Shown here one piece after another: positions 8,177-17,404 of a stretch of DNA of 64,000 nt; position 1 is the stretch's first letter, and every line of letters starts with the position of its first letter. The stretch is taken from NCBI GenBank assembly GCA_025057015.1, contig JANWYG010000007.1, forward strand, positions 1 to 64,000, in the 5' to 3' direction. The notes below the pieces were generated by a model, which worked only from the letters and a program-made list of their open reading frames with translations, did not search any database and was not told the DNA's origin. The translations under genes and the position numbers were made by a program. The DNA is from Blastocatellia bacterium. GTDB taxonomy: Bacteria; Acidobacteriota; Blastocatellia; Chloracidobacteriales; JADJPF01.

Positions 8177-9229
8177 CTAGGAAGCAGCCATCTCTTTACG
8201 TGTGGGCAGTTCTTCCTCATTAAGTTCTAGAACAGGCAGGTTAAGTGCTTTACGCACTTCGGCTTCAATCCTGGAGCGAAGCTGTTTGTTTTCCACGAGC
8301 AAATTTTTCACGTTATCTCGCCCTTGTCCTAAACGCTCGCCTTTGAAAGAGAACCAAGCTCCATTTTTATCGACTATCTTATGTTCGACAGCAAGATCTA
8401 GCAGATCTCCCTCACGTGAGATGCCTTCTCCGTACATTATATCGAATTCGGCTTCTTTAAACGGTGGAGCTACTTTGTTTTTGACTACTTTGATACGTGT
8501 TCTACTACCTATGACATTTTCACCTTCTTTTATCGGTCCGACACGGCGAATTTCTATTCGCACTGAGGCATAGAACTTCAGGGCACGTCCACCTGTAGTA
8601 GTTTCTGGTGAACCAAACATTATCCCAATTTTTTCACGGATCTGGTTAATAAAAATCAAGCAAGTGTTAGAGCGAGCCACGACGGCGGTCAGCTTCCTAA
8701 GTGCTTGTGACATCAGTCGAGCTTGCAGTCCAGGTTGATTGTCGCCCATATCACCTTCCAGCTCCGCTTTGGGCACTAGGGCAGCTACTGAGTCTATTAC
8801 TATTACGTCGAAGGCACCCGAGCGAACGAGGTACTCGGTTATTTCAAGAGCCTGCTCTCCACTATCGGGTTGCGATACAAAAAGACTGTCTATGTCTACG
8901 CCAAGCTTTTCAGCGTAATGTGCATCGAGTGCGTGTTCGGCATCGATATATGCAGCATTTCCGCCCCGGCGTTGTGCTTCAGCAACTACGTGTAAAGCTA
9001 GGGTAGTCTTACCGGAGCTTTCTGGACCGTAAATTTCCACTACTCTACCTCGCGGGAAGCCACCTATTCCTATGGCATAGTCTACACTTAGGCTGGTTGT
9101 AGAAATGGCCTGCACGTCAGCTACTTTCTTGTCACCGAGGCGCATGATAGCACCTTTGCCGAACTGCTTTTCTATCTGCGCTAGCGCTATTTCTATTGCT
9201 TTATTCCTTTCTGATCTTAGATCGGACAT
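8177..9229 (-). CDS. recA: Recombinase RecA
   Basis: 350 residues from the ATG at 9229 ([13 protein letters not shown]), the normal RecA length. It binds ssDNA, drives strand exchange and triggers LexA-type self-cleavage. Walker [10 protein letters not shown], the YIDAEHALD strand, VIDSVAAL, and the conserved [22 protein letters not shown] loop region are all present. The frame is open further upstream, but AGGATGG sits about seven bases before the ATG at 9229, and an in-frame ATG at 9238 has no room for a ribosome site. A strong sigma-70 promoter and a palindrome lie upstream. The gene ends against repeat array C. Confidence 0.98.
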   Translation of the reverse strand: MSDLRSERNKAIEIALAQIEKQFGKGAIMRLGDKKVADVQAISTTSLSVDYAIGIGGFPRGRVVEIYGPESSGKTTLALHVVAEAQRRGGNAAYIDAEHALDAHYAEKLGVDIDSLFVSQPDSGEQALEITEYLVRSGAFDVIVIDSVAALVPKAELEGDMGDNQPGLQARLMSQALRKLTAVVARSNTCLIFINQIREKIGIMFGSPETTTGGRALKFYASVRIEIRRVGPIKEGENVIGSRTRIKVVKNKVAPPFKEAEFDIMYGEGISREGDLLDLAVEHKIVDKNGAWFSFKGERLGQGRDNVKNLLVENKQLRSRIEAEVRKALNLPVLELNEEELPTRKEMAAS

Positions 9230-9278
9230 TTTTACCATCCTTTCGGGTTTTTTAATATATAACGCGAAATGACTCACA

Positions 9279-9296
9279 GCGGCTTCATGAAGCGGC
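9279..9296. promoter_or_regulatory. Palindrome at the recA transcription start
   Basis: GCGGCTTCATGAAGCGGC is palindromic apart from one pair, with a perfect 12-base centre (GCTTCATGAAGC). It begins about where transcription from the recA promoter should start. A repressor bound here would block initiation, so it is a candidate operator. It could instead form a leader hairpin. The sequence does not match LexA boxes I know (CTG-N10-CAG or GAAC-N4-GTTC). Confidence 0.45.
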
Positions 9297-9302
9297 AGGT
9301 AA

Positions 9303-9331
9303 AATATAGGCGTAACAACAAAGCAAGTCAA
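9303..9331 (-). promoter_or_regulatory. Sigma-70 promoter of recA
   Basis: On the minus strand TTGACT (9326-9331) and TATATT (9303-9308) are separated by exactly 17 bases, close to the TTGACA/TATAAT consensus. It lies 74 bases before the recA start codon. Confidence 0.7.
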
Positions 9332-9365
9332 GGAAAAGGTTGTCGGACAGTTTGAGTTATACGAG

Positions 9366-10124
9366 CTATTCTGACAAGGCTTTTTGGAGGTAAGAGCGCA
9401 ACTTTTCGCTATTCATATGTCGGTACACTTCACCTTTTTCTACTACTGAGATGATACCAGTCTCTTCGGAGACGACTATGGCAATTGCGTCTGTTTCCTC
9501 GCTAATACCTATAGCGGCTCTATGTCTAGTTCCAAGTTCTCTGGCGTGTTTTGGATTAATACTTAGTGGCAGGAAGCATCCTGCAGCCGCTATACGCCGC
9601 TTTCTTATTATCACTGCTCCATCATGCAGTGGAGTCTGAGGCTGAAAGATAGTTATTATTAGGTCATAGCTTGCGATAGCATCCATAAAAATACCTTGTT
9701 CGATATGTTCCTGTAGTCCGACTTGCCGCTCTATTACTAGCAAGGCACCTGTTTTACTTGAAGACATAGTGTTTGTGGCCAGCACTATTGCGTTTATTAG
9801 CTCGGATTCGGGCAGTTCGGATCTAGCGCCGAGGATTCCCTTAAGGTACGGTATAGAGCCGAAATAAAGTAAAGCTCTGCGTATTTCCCTTTGAAAAACT
9901 ATTATTATAGCGAAACCCAGATACAGGTATGTATGTTCTACGACGAAGAGTAACACTCTTAGCTGAAACAGACTAGAAACGATATAGAGGAAGACGAAGA
10001 ACAGCACTGCTATCACTGCTTGGATTGCAGGTGTGTCGCGTAGTTGTCTTACTATGGTGATGGCAAGCAATGTCACTATAGATATGTCTACTATCTCCCT
10101 TATTCCGAGCTCAAATCCTGCCAT
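9366..10124 (-). CDS. cdaA: Diadenylate cyclase CdaA
   Basis: 252 residues, usual CdaA/YbbP length. Makes the second messenger c-di-AMP from two ATP. Three hydrophobic segments occupy roughly residues 10-75, followed by the DAC domain with both catalytic motifs: HDGAVII near 168 and GTRHRAA near 200. The ATG follows GAGGAG at seven bases. The partner gene cdaR (YbbR), often adjacent in Firmicutes, is not next to it; recA is the next gene on this strand, about 130 bases away and with its own promoter. A possible promoter upstream is TTGGCA-N18-TATTAG. Confidence 0.93.
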   Translation of the reverse strand: MAGFELGIREIVDISIVTLLAITIVRQLRDTPAIQAVIAVLFFVFLYIVSSLFQLRVLLFVVEHTYLYLGFAIIIVFQREIRRALLYFGSIPYLKGILGARSELPESELINAIVLATNTMSSSKTGALLVIERQVGLQEHIEQGIFMDAIASYDLIITIFQPQTPLHDGAVIIRKRRIAAAGCFLPLSINPKHARELGTRHRAAIGISEETDAIAIVVSEETGIISVVEKGEVYRHMNSEKLRSYLQKALSE

Positions 10125-10237
10125 CTTTCTCCTCTTGAAAGACTAATACTCTCTGCCAAAGGCGACTGCCAAAAGGATAGACAAATCTTTGATTTATCAG
10201 ATAGTATATATTTCGACACCCAAGTTTAGAGGCGTTT

Positions 10238-11143
10238 ATGTATCCTTTTAGAAACATTCTACTGCCGACAAACTTTTCGCCTAATTGTAGAAGTGCCATA
10301 AAGTACGCTGCAGCCTTTGGGCATAGATATGGAGCAGCTATTTACCTACATAATGCACAAGAAGGCAGCTTACCACCTCAAGCTCTTTTACTTTCTGATC
10401 GTACTTTATCCGAGCATGGCTACGACTGGATTACAGCTATTAAGAAAGAGCTGAAGGAGCTATCCGAACATCCACTTTTTAAAGGTCTCAATGTACATCT
10501 CCTATTGAGCGAAGGCAGTGCAGCATCAGAAATCAAACGTATGACAGAGGTCTACAACATAGACCTTATAACCATGGCTACTAGCAGCAAAAGTGGCCTC
10601 AAGAGCCGTTTTGCTGGCTCTTGTGCTGTAGATGTGATGCTTAGCACTAACTGTCCAATACTGTTTACACGAACCGCCATGCATGATTTCGTTTATCATC
10701 ATCATGGTGAGATAAAACTTGCGCTCAACAGGATACTCTTTGCAACTAATCTATCGCAAGATGACGAAGCAGCCAAACGTTTGGCTATACAACTAGCACG
10801 AGATAATGACGCAGAGCTAAAGGTATTACACTGTTTAGGTTCGATAATCAAATATTTCTCTGCTCTTAGCCTCTCGGACAAAGCCCACGAGCATCTTAAG
10901 GAACAGGCGTTTATTAAACTCGACGAGATACGCAAAGAGGCTGACAAAGTTGCTGTTGAGACCATACTCAGTGAAGATAGATTCCATCAAGAACTGGAGC
11001 GTATTTCCACTGAGAAAGAGATAGACCTTATAGTAATAGGTTCTGATGCTCATAGAAGCTCTGGCTTCAGCTCTTCAGGCAGCGGAGCTGAGCGTGTTAT
11101 CCGTACTGCTACGAGACCAGTACTGGTAGTTAAAAACTTATAA
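10238..11143 (+). CDS. Tandem UspA universal stress protein
   Basis: 301 residues with two UspA domains. Domain 1 (about 1-150) starts FRNILLPTNFSPN, and domain 2 (about 155-301) starts LNRILFATNLSQDD. Domain 2 keeps the ATP-binding pattern GSDAHRSSGF...GSGAERV. In domain 1 the equivalent (ATSSKSGLKSRFAGS) is looser, so only the second half may bind nucleotide. Divergent from cdaA across a 113-base gap. GAGG precedes the ATG. The VWA gene follows 12 bases after the stop and is probably co-transcribed. Confidence 0.9.
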   Translation: MYPFRNILLPTNFSPNCRSAIKYAAAFGHRYGAAIYLHNAQEGSLPPQALLLSDRTLSEHGYDWITAIKKELKELSEHPLFKGLNVHLLLSEGSAASEIKRMTEVYNIDLITMATSSKSGLKSRFAGSCAVDVMLSTNCPILFTRTAMHDFVYHHHGEIKLALNRILFATNLSQDDEAAKRLAIQLARDNDAELKVLHCLGSIIKYFSALSLSDKAHEHLKEQAFIKLDEIRKEADKVAVETILSEDRFHQELERISTEKEIDLIVIGSDAHRSSGFSSSGSGAERVIRTATRPVLVVKNL

Positions 11144-11155
11144 GGAGATAGCTTT

Positions 11156-13156
11156 ATGCTCCAAACCGTCCTGTTACTCCTAGTTTTCTTCTACTTTGAT
11201 GATTTAGATCAAAGCATAGAGTTTAGGTCAGGTGGAAATGTCAAGATAGAAAACCTGTCAGGAGACATAAGGATAGAGGTTTGGGCAGAAGAACTCGTTC
11301 ATCTTACAGCACGAAAGTCCTCCGGTCAGGTTAATCAAACCGATTTGTCAATCATAAACACCAAGAATCTGATCCAGCTAAAGGTCAACTCGGACAGCAA
11401 ACTAGATTTAGTATTGTACGTACCTCGGCAGACAAACTTAAGGATATACTCAAAAGGCAGTGTTTACATTAGAGGAGCTATAGCAAGTGCTTACATCGAG
11501 ACTGAAAAAGGTGACATCAAACTGGAGTCTCCGGCTTCTCAAGATGCCGAGTTGGTACTGTCGACCCGTGACGGAGTAATACGATCTAGTCTCCATGTAA
11601 CTACTTACGGCCAAGCTACTGTAAAACATCTCCAAGGCAAGTTGGGAAATGGCGGCAATCCTGTTATAGGCAGGACTTTAGAAGGTAACATTTTGCTTCT
11701 GCCTCTAGAAAACGAGCTTGACCGCGATGTAGCGACTATACCGGCAAGGGATCCGAACTTCGATAGACCTTACTCTTCTCAGCCAAGTTACAGGCACGAC
11801 CAGGGCGGTTATCAGGACTATTACAGCAATCCTTCTCCTTCGTCAGCACCCAGGTCGCTATCATCGTCACCATCTTCTACGCCCTACACATACGGTGGCA
11901 GCTATGGTAGTAATAACTCCATAACCGACGTGTTTAGCAATAACAAAGACTTATCAGACGATTCGAGCAATCGGACAGGCATATCGAGCGGAACACGTCA
12001 AAGTGATGATAAGACTACCAACTCGCTTGGTTTTGGTGTGCGAATTATCCCTCCGCCAAGTGATACTTCTCCCTCAAACAGTTCCGATACTATCTATCAC
12101 GACAGACCTAGAGGAACGCCTAATTTGACACCACGGTCTACAAGCCCTTCTAGAGGAGTAAACTCCAACGGAGCGCCGACAGACCCTCTCTTTGCCGGCA
12201 CGACACCTCGGTCAACTGGCACTTCAACTGCAAGAAGCAGTACACAGCCGCTCTTCGACTCCCAGCCTAGTCTAGACGACTCGGATGGCGAGACGATCAA
12301 AATAGATACCAACCTTGTAACGCTAAACGTTTCAGTTACTGACCGCAGTGGTAGACCTGTATCTGATCTTAGGGCGGAAGAATTCCACATTTACGAAGAT
12401 GGTGTAGAGCAGACCATCGCACATTTCGAGCCAGTCTCTACGCCGTTCAATCTCATACTGCTCGTAGACCTTTCGGGCAGTATAATTGATAAGATAGACA
12501 TCCTTCGGCGTGCAATCACTAGGTTCATCAACATAACTCGTCCTGAAGACAAGATTGCAATAGTTACCTTTACCAGAACTGTTCAGGTTGTCTCAGAACT
12601 AACTAACAACCGAGAACTGCTCAGGCAGCGGCTGCAATATATGCACATGCCGAAAGGTGGTACAGCCTTCTATGAGGCGCTATGGTTTACTGTCACGCAA
12701 ATAGCCAAACCAGTAGAACACGAACGTACTGCAATAGTAATAATGAGTGACGGCGTTGACAATTCTATTAGTATCAACTATCCGCTGCCTTCGAGAGTAA
12801 CTTTCGATGAGGTATATAGAAAATTACAGGAATCCTCAGTGATAGTCTTCTCGATATACTTGGATACTGAGCTCGAAGTAGTGTCGCAGCAGATAGAAGC
12901 TCCTGAAAGCTACGTACTGGCTAGAAAGCAGCTTAAAGCACTAGCTGAAGCTACGGCAGGAGTCTATATCCCTGCCGAAAGAGTAGAGCATCTTGAAGGC
13001 GTGTACGAAAAGATAGCTGCCGATCTACGCACCCTATACAGCATTGGCTACTATCCGACCAACTCGTCCAAGGACGGTACATGGCGCAAGTTAAAGCTTA
13101 AGGTTGACAGAAAGGACCTCGCAGTAAGAACCCGAAAGGGATACTTTGCACGATAG
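11156..13156 (+). CDS. Secreted VWA protein (acidobacterial VWFA-related type)
   Basis: 666 residues. A short hydrophobic N-terminus (LQTVLLLLVFFYF) suggests export. Residues ~20-190 form a beta-rich region resembling DUF4097-like adhesin repeats. Residues ~195-370 are a low-complexity Ser/Pro/Thr linker. The rest is a von Willebrand A domain with a complete MIDAS: DLSGS near 437, a Thr in GGTAFYEA near 500, SDGVDN near 530. It ends with the SIGYYPTN...RTRKGYFA segment typical of the VWFA-related domain abundant in Acidobacteria. AAGGAGA precedes the ATG. The ligand is unknown. Confidence 0.88.
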   Translation: MLQTVLLLLVFFYFDDLDQSIEFRSGGNVKIENLSGDIRIEVWAEELVHLTARKSSGQVNQTDLSIINTKNLIQLKVNSDSKLDLVLYVPRQTNLRIYSKGSVYIRGAIASAYIETEKGDIKLESPASQDAELVLSTRDGVIRSSLHVTTYGQATVKHLQGKLGNGGNPVIGRTLEGNILLLPLENELDRDVATIPARDPNFDRPYSSQPSYRHDQGGYQDYYSNPSPSSAPRSLSSSPSSTPYTYGGSYGSNNSITDVFSNNKDLSDDSSNRTGISSGTRQSDDKTTNSLGFGVRIIPPPSDTSPSNSSDTIYHDRPRGTPNLTPRSTSPSRGVNSNGAPTDPLFAGTTPRSTGTSTARSSTQPLFDSQPSLDDSDGETIKIDTNLVTLNVSVTDRSGRPVSDLRAEEFHIYEDGVEQTIAHFEPVSTPFNLILLVDLSGSIIDKIDILRRAITRFINITRPEDKIAIVTFTRTVQVVSELTNNRELLRQRLQYMHMPKGGTAFYEALWFTVTQIAKPVEHERTAIVIMSDGVDNSISINYPLPSRVTFDEVYRKLQESSVIVFSIYLDTELEVVSQQIEAPESYVLARKQLKALAEATAGVYIPAERVEHLEGVYEKIAADLRTLYSIGYYPTNSSKDGTWRKLKLKVDRKDLAVRTRKGYFAR

Positions 13157-13224
13157 TTCGGAAAAACGTACTTTGCGCGCTAGCCTCTCATTTGTACAAT
13201 AAGCCGAAAACGGCAGAGGATTTG

Positions 13225-14682
13225 ATGGAATACGAAGCAGTAATAGGTCTAGAGATACATGCCCAGCTACTTACAAAGAGCAAAATTTTCTGTGCTTGCT
13301 CAGCAGCTTTTGGTGGCAGAGCTAATGACGATACCTGCCCCGTCTGTTTAGGACTACCCGGAGCACTACCTGTGCTGAACCGAGCCGTGGTAGAAATGGC
13401 AACTCTAGCGGCACTAGCACTTAACTTGCGTATCAACGAAACTTCAATCTTCGCTCGCAAAAACTACTTCTATCCAGACCTACCTAAAGGCTATCAGATA
13501 TCACAATACGACCAGCCGTTTTCCGAACATGGCTGGGTAGAGATCCCTACAAGCGAGAGAGACGAGCAAGGTCGTCCCATCGAATGGCGCAAGAAGCGGT
13601 TTCGCATTCGCCGACTCCACATAGAAGAAGATGCAGGAAAATCGTTGCACGAAGGTCAAGATCCCTATAGTTATGTCAACCTCAACCGCAGTGGCGTTCC
13701 GTTACTTGAAATAGTAAGCGAGCCAGACTTTCGCTCAAGCTGGCAAGCGTATGACTATGTGCAATATCTCAGAAAGACTCTCCAGTATATAGGGGTTTGC
13801 GACGGAAACATGGAGGAGGGTAGTCTGCGTTGTGATGCGAATGTTTCGGTACGACCAAAAGGTGAGACAAAGTTTGGTACAAAGACCGAAATCAAAAATG
13901 TTAACTCTTTTAGGTTTTTACAAAAAGCTATAGAGTATGAAATCGCAAGGCAAATAGAGATCCTTTCCGAAGGAGGACAAATCATTCAAGAGACTAGGCT
14001 TTGGAACGAACGCGAATCGCGCACCTACTCCATGCGTAGCAAAGAGGAAGCTCATGATTACCGATATTTTCCCGAACCTGATCTACCACCTCTGAAAGTC
14101 AATCAAGAGTGGATAGCAGCTATTCGCTCGCAACTGCCAGAACTACCTGAAGCACGCAGAGAACGTTTTCAGAAGCAATACGATCTTAGCATGGAAGAGT
14201 CTATGCTCCTTACTCAAACACGAAGCATGGCAGACTACTATGAGCGTGTCGTACAGGCTTGTGGCAACGCAAAACAGTCGGCTAATTGGATACTCAGCGA
14301 ATTGCTCAGAGAACTAAAGAACGCCTCTGTGGATGTAGCCAACTGCCCTGTCAAAGCAGAAGATCTTGGACGTCTAATCCAACTCATCAACACCGACACA
14401 ATCAGCGGCAAGATAGGAAAGGAAGTTTTCATAAAGATGTTTGAGACCGGCAAACCGCCCGACGTCCTCATAGAGGAATTAGGTCTACAACAAATATCGG
14501 ATGTCACAAAACTCCAGCAGATAATAGATGCGGTTATAGAAGCCAATCCAAAGCAGCTCAGTTCTTACAAAGCTGGTAAGACTAATCTCTTCGGCTTCTT
14601 TGTCGGACAGGTAATGAAAGCGACCCAAGGTCGAGCTAATCCACAGCTAGTTAACAACTTGCTAAAAGAACGTCTAGGGTAA
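13225..14682 (+). CDS. gatB: Asp-tRNA(Asn)/Glu-tRNA(Gln) amidotransferase subunit B
   Basis: 485 residues from the ATG at 13225. Kinase/amidase-coupled subunit of GatCAB, which converts mischarged Glu-tRNA(Gln) or Asp-tRNA(Asn). Family blocks are all present: YEAVIGLEIHAQL, NYFYPDLPKGYQIS, VNLNRSGVPLLEI, EEGSLRCDANVSV, KTEIKNVNSF, and a C-terminal YqeY-like tail. An upstream in-frame TTG (13192) is less likely: AGAGGA sits just before the ATG, and GatB proteins normally begin MxYEAVIGLE. gatA and gatC are not nearby. Confidence 0.97.
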   Translation: MEYEAVIGLEIHAQLLTKSKIFCACSAAFGGRANDDTCPVCLGLPGALPVLNRAVVEMATLAALALNLRINETSIFARKNYFYPDLPKGYQISQYDQPFSEHGWVEIPTSERDEQGRPIEWRKKRFRIRRLHIEEDAGKSLHEGQDPYSYVNLNRSGVPLLEIVSEPDFRSSWQAYDYVQYLRKTLQYIGVCDGNMEEGSLRCDANVSVRPKGETKFGTKTEIKNVNSFRFLQKAIEYEIARQIEILSEGGQIIQETRLWNERESRTYSMRSKEEAHDYRYFPEPDLPPLKVNQEWIAAIRSQLPELPEARRERFQKQYDLSMEESMLLTQTRSMADYYERVVQACGNAKQSANWILSELLRELKNASVDVANCPVKAEDLGRLIQLINTDTISGKIGKEVFIKMFETGKPPDVLIEELGLQQISDVTKLQQIIDAVIEANPKQLSSYKAGKTNLFGFFVGQVMKATQGRANPQLVNNLLKERLG

Positions 14683-14777
14683 TCGTTGCATAGGATGCAA
14701 GCTTTGATATATATATTTAGGTGAACAAGTGATGCCACTTTTGAGGCTATCGCTTCAACCAAAAAGGGAGCTTTTTC

Positions 14778-15044
14778 ATGAACGTCTTGTCTATCTCTAA
14801 AATGGATACCCTCAAATCACAACTGGAGAGGTTGGGTAGTAACAGAAAGTTAATTGGCGTGGGTGTAGTAATGGCCTCACAGTGGCAAGTAGCTCTAATA
14901 GATGTCACAGAAGAGGTCGAGCTAGGATTTTTTGACACCAGTGATCCGCAGCTAGTAAACAGTTTTGTCCATTGTTACGGCGAAGAAATAAGGCGCAAGA
15001 TAGAAGATGCAGCCAGACCTCTTGCTTTCGCAGCAAAGGCGTAA
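14778..15044 (+). CDS. Small hypothetical protein
   Basis: 88 residues, not recognised. No signal peptide, membrane segment or metal motif is evident; it looks like a small mixed alpha/beta soluble protein. It is supported by GGGAG seven bases before the ATG. It lies 95 bases after gatB and ends five bases before the convergent recJ stop. Confidence 0.65.
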   Translation: MNVLSISKMDTLKSQLERLGSNRKLIGVGVVMASQWQVALIDVTEEVELGFFDTSDPQLVNSFVHCYGEEIRRKIEDAARPLAFAAKA

Positions 15045-15049
15045 CTACT

Positions 15050-16801
15050 TTATAGCCGTTTGAGAAGCTGCAAGTCATCGACATTGAGTTGAGGGCGAAG
15101 ATAACCATTCCACTCGTTGATTTCTAGCTTGCCCATCAGTGCCACTACAGCATTAGGACGAACTTTTTCAACCAGCTCACCATGATGCCACCAGATAGCA
15201 TCCAGCGCAGGTCCGCGGCCTACCAGTTTCATCTTCAGGTGCTTACCGCCTACCTGCCGTGCTTCTACAAGTCGCCCTCGAACCACAAAAGTAGGACGAG
15301 GATTGTCTATTCCGTGAGGCTCAAGACAGGAAATTTCCTTAATCAGACCGACTGTTATGTCTGCAGGTGTAAGCTCGAGGTCATAATTGCGCACCAAGGT
15401 CAGATCAGTACCTTCGAAGGCTACTCTTGCGTACTCGTTGATGCGGGTGCGTAACTCATCGATGCGGGCAGCATCAAGCATAAATCCAGCAGCAGCAGAG
15501 TGCCCTCCAAATCTTAGCAATAACCCATCAGACACCGCCTCTAGAGCACGTAGTATGTCGAAACTCTTAATACTACGAGCTGAACCATATGCTAGACCAT
15601 TTCTAATAGAACAGACTAGAGCAGGACGACCATACCTCTCTACTAACTTCGCTGCGGCTATACCTACTATACCCTGATGCCAGCCACTATCATGCTTGCC
15701 ACCATGCACCAGTACTAAATCTCTCCTGCCACGCATTTCTACCATCACCAGCAGTTCATCTACCAATCGCTGCTGAGCTTGCTGCCTGCGCATATTCAGC
15801 CAGTCGATCTGACTGGCAAGCTGGCGAGCCTGCTCCATGCTATCAGCATTCAGCAGTTCTATTACTTGCAGCGTAGAACCACCCATACGCCCAGCAGCAT
15901 TGATACGAGGCCCTAGCTTAAAGCCAAGATCATAAGCAGTTATCTTACGATCTCGCAGACCTGAGACCTCTATCAAGGCACTAAGCCCTTTGTTTGGCGA
16001 CCCGCTATTTAATCCCGCAAGCCCAGCTTTCACTATCGCACGATTTGCACAACTTCGCAGTGTAACCATGTCCGATACTGTACCTATAGCGACTAGCTTA
16101 CAAAGAGAGCGAATTATTTCATCTCTACGCGGATGCTCAGCAAGCAACATCCTAGCAAGTTGCAAAGAGATACCACATGCAGCCAGCTCCTTCTCCGGAT
16201 AGTTACATCCAGCTTGTTTCGGGCAAAGTACTACGGCGCTCTGCGGAGCCATACTACCAAGTACCGTATGGTGATCGATGCATATGCCCGTGATACCTAG
16301 CTGGCAGGCCATCTCCCATTCCTTGTGAGCAGTAATTCCTATGTCGACAGAGATAAGATACTCAACTCCATCACGCTTGGCCTGCTCAACTATCTTGGGA
16401 TTCAGCCCGTAGCCTTCCTTCTCGCGATCAGGAACATAATAACTGACTCGCGCTTGAGGATTGACTATCTGAAATGCCTGTTTCAAAGTGATAAGACCGG
16501 TCGTACCATCGCAATCGTAGTCGCCTACTATGCGTATAGACCTTCCTTCATGCAGTGCCTTACGCAGTAGATCGGCTACTTTCTCCATATTCAGCATAAG
16601 ACGCGGCTCGGGTATTGAGGCAAGCGACGCTTTGAGGAACTTATCGACCTCTTCAGCTTCACTAAATCCCCTAGCTACAAGCAAGTGAGCTAGCAGTGGA
16701 CTCAAACCAAGCTTCTTTGACAGAGCTGTAACGGCTACTCTATCTACGGGTGTCTTTTGCCAGCGATAATTTGTTACCGAAAGCCCAGTATCGGTCACCA
16801 T
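15050..16801 (-). CDS. recJ: ssDNA-specific 5'-3' exonuclease RecJ
   Basis: 583 residues. DHH-family exonuclease used in mismatch repair and RecF-type recombination. Motifs: GDYDCDGTTG near residue 92, SVDIGITA near 150 and CIDHHTV near 177 (the DHH triad). The DHHA1 glycine motif GGHSAAAGF is near 433, followed by an OB-like C-terminus. The third aspartate motif reads DIG rather than the common DCG. The ATG at 16801 overlaps the TGA of the upstream gene by one base (TGATG), indicating translational coupling; a GTG one codon earlier is the alternative. Confidence 0.94.
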   Translation of the reverse strand: MVTDTGLSVTNYRWQKTPVDRVAVTALSKKLGLSPLLAHLLVARGFSEAEEVDKFLKASLASIPEPRLMLNMEKVADLLRKALHEGRSIRIVGDYDCDGTTGLITLKQAFQIVNPQARVSYYVPDREKEGYGLNPKIVEQAKRDGVEYLISVDIGITAHKEWEMACQLGITGICIDHHTVLGSMAPQSAVVLCPKQAGCNYPEKELAACGISLQLARMLLAEHPRRDEIIRSLCKLVAIGTVSDMVTLRSCANRAIVKAGLAGLNSGSPNKGLSALIEVSGLRDRKITAYDLGFKLGPRINAAGRMGGSTLQVIELLNADSMEQARQLASQIDWLNMRRQQAQQRLVDELLVMVEMRGRRDLVLVHGGKHDSGWHQGIVGIAAAKLVERYGRPALVCSIRNGLAYGSARSIKSFDILRALEAVSDGLLLRFGGHSAAAGFMLDAARIDELRTRINEYARVAFEGTDLTLVRNYDLELTPADITVGLIKEISCLEPHGIDNPRPTFVVRGRLVEARQVGGKHLKMKLVGRGPALDAIWWHHGELVEKVRPNAVVALMGKLEINEWNGYLRPQLNVDDLQLLKRL

Positions 16802-17403
16802 CACTTAACTAACAAATAGCCAGTATTTGCAGCCATCAAATTAACTAGCACTACTAGTTCATCTAACACAGGAAACAAAAGTGCCGGATCGACAGCTATA
16901 GTATCTTGTTCGTATAAAATAGCTGCTTCACCAAATCGAAAACGTCGTCCCTGTTTGAAATATCCCTCCCTTAAGGCAATCAATTGTTCTACTATTAACG
17001 GATTAAGCCTGCGCCCAGTGTCACCTAACTTTAACTGATAAGCCTGCTCACCTAGATCTGTGTTCAATACCCGCTCTATGGTATCGACAAAAGCAGCAAG
17101 TACATCTATCGAATAGTCTCCCAAATGCTGAGCTAGCACTTCCGGCAAAGCGACTTTAACTGTTGATCCAGACAATGTACGACTCTTGTATGTGCTCAAA
17201 CTAATAACACAGCCCGAATACTCACCTTTAAGCTGCAAAGCTTCTTTACCATCAGTTACGCCACTACTAAAAAGTAGTCCATTTTCTATCCCTGCTCTAA
17301 ACCAACGCTCTTTCACCGCCGACCAAGAGCTATATTGCCTGGTAGACAGATAAAAAACTACCGGTATGCTAATTACCATCAACAAGAAGAAAAAATATTC
17401 CAT
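16801..17403 (-). CDS. Unknown membrane-anchored protein
   Basis: 200 residues, family not recognised. One N-terminal hydrophobic segment (about residues 3-20) is followed by a soluble domain of about 180 residues without obvious catalytic motifs. It is locked into an operon: it starts one base after the dehydrogenase stop, and its own stop overlaps the recJ start. Confidence 0.75.
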   Translation of the reverse strand: MEYFFFLLMVISIPVVFYLSTRQYSSWSAVKERWFRAGIENGLLFSSGVTDGKEALQLKGEYSGCVISLSTYKSRTLSGSTVKVALPEVLAQHLGDYSIDVLAAFVDTIERVLNTDLGEQAYQLKLGDTGRRLNPLIVEQLIALREGYFKQGRRFRFGEAAILYEQDTIAVDPALLFPVLDELVVLVNLMAANTGYLLVK

Positions 17404-17404
17404 C

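Noticed and set aside
9230-9331. N-terminal extension of RecA
   Set aside because: It would be translated from inside the promoter and palindrome; RecA proteins start at the MSDLR-like position.
14683-14777. Terminator after gatB (TTGCAT/ATGCAA)
   Set aside because: Only a six-base AT-rich stem without a clean T run.
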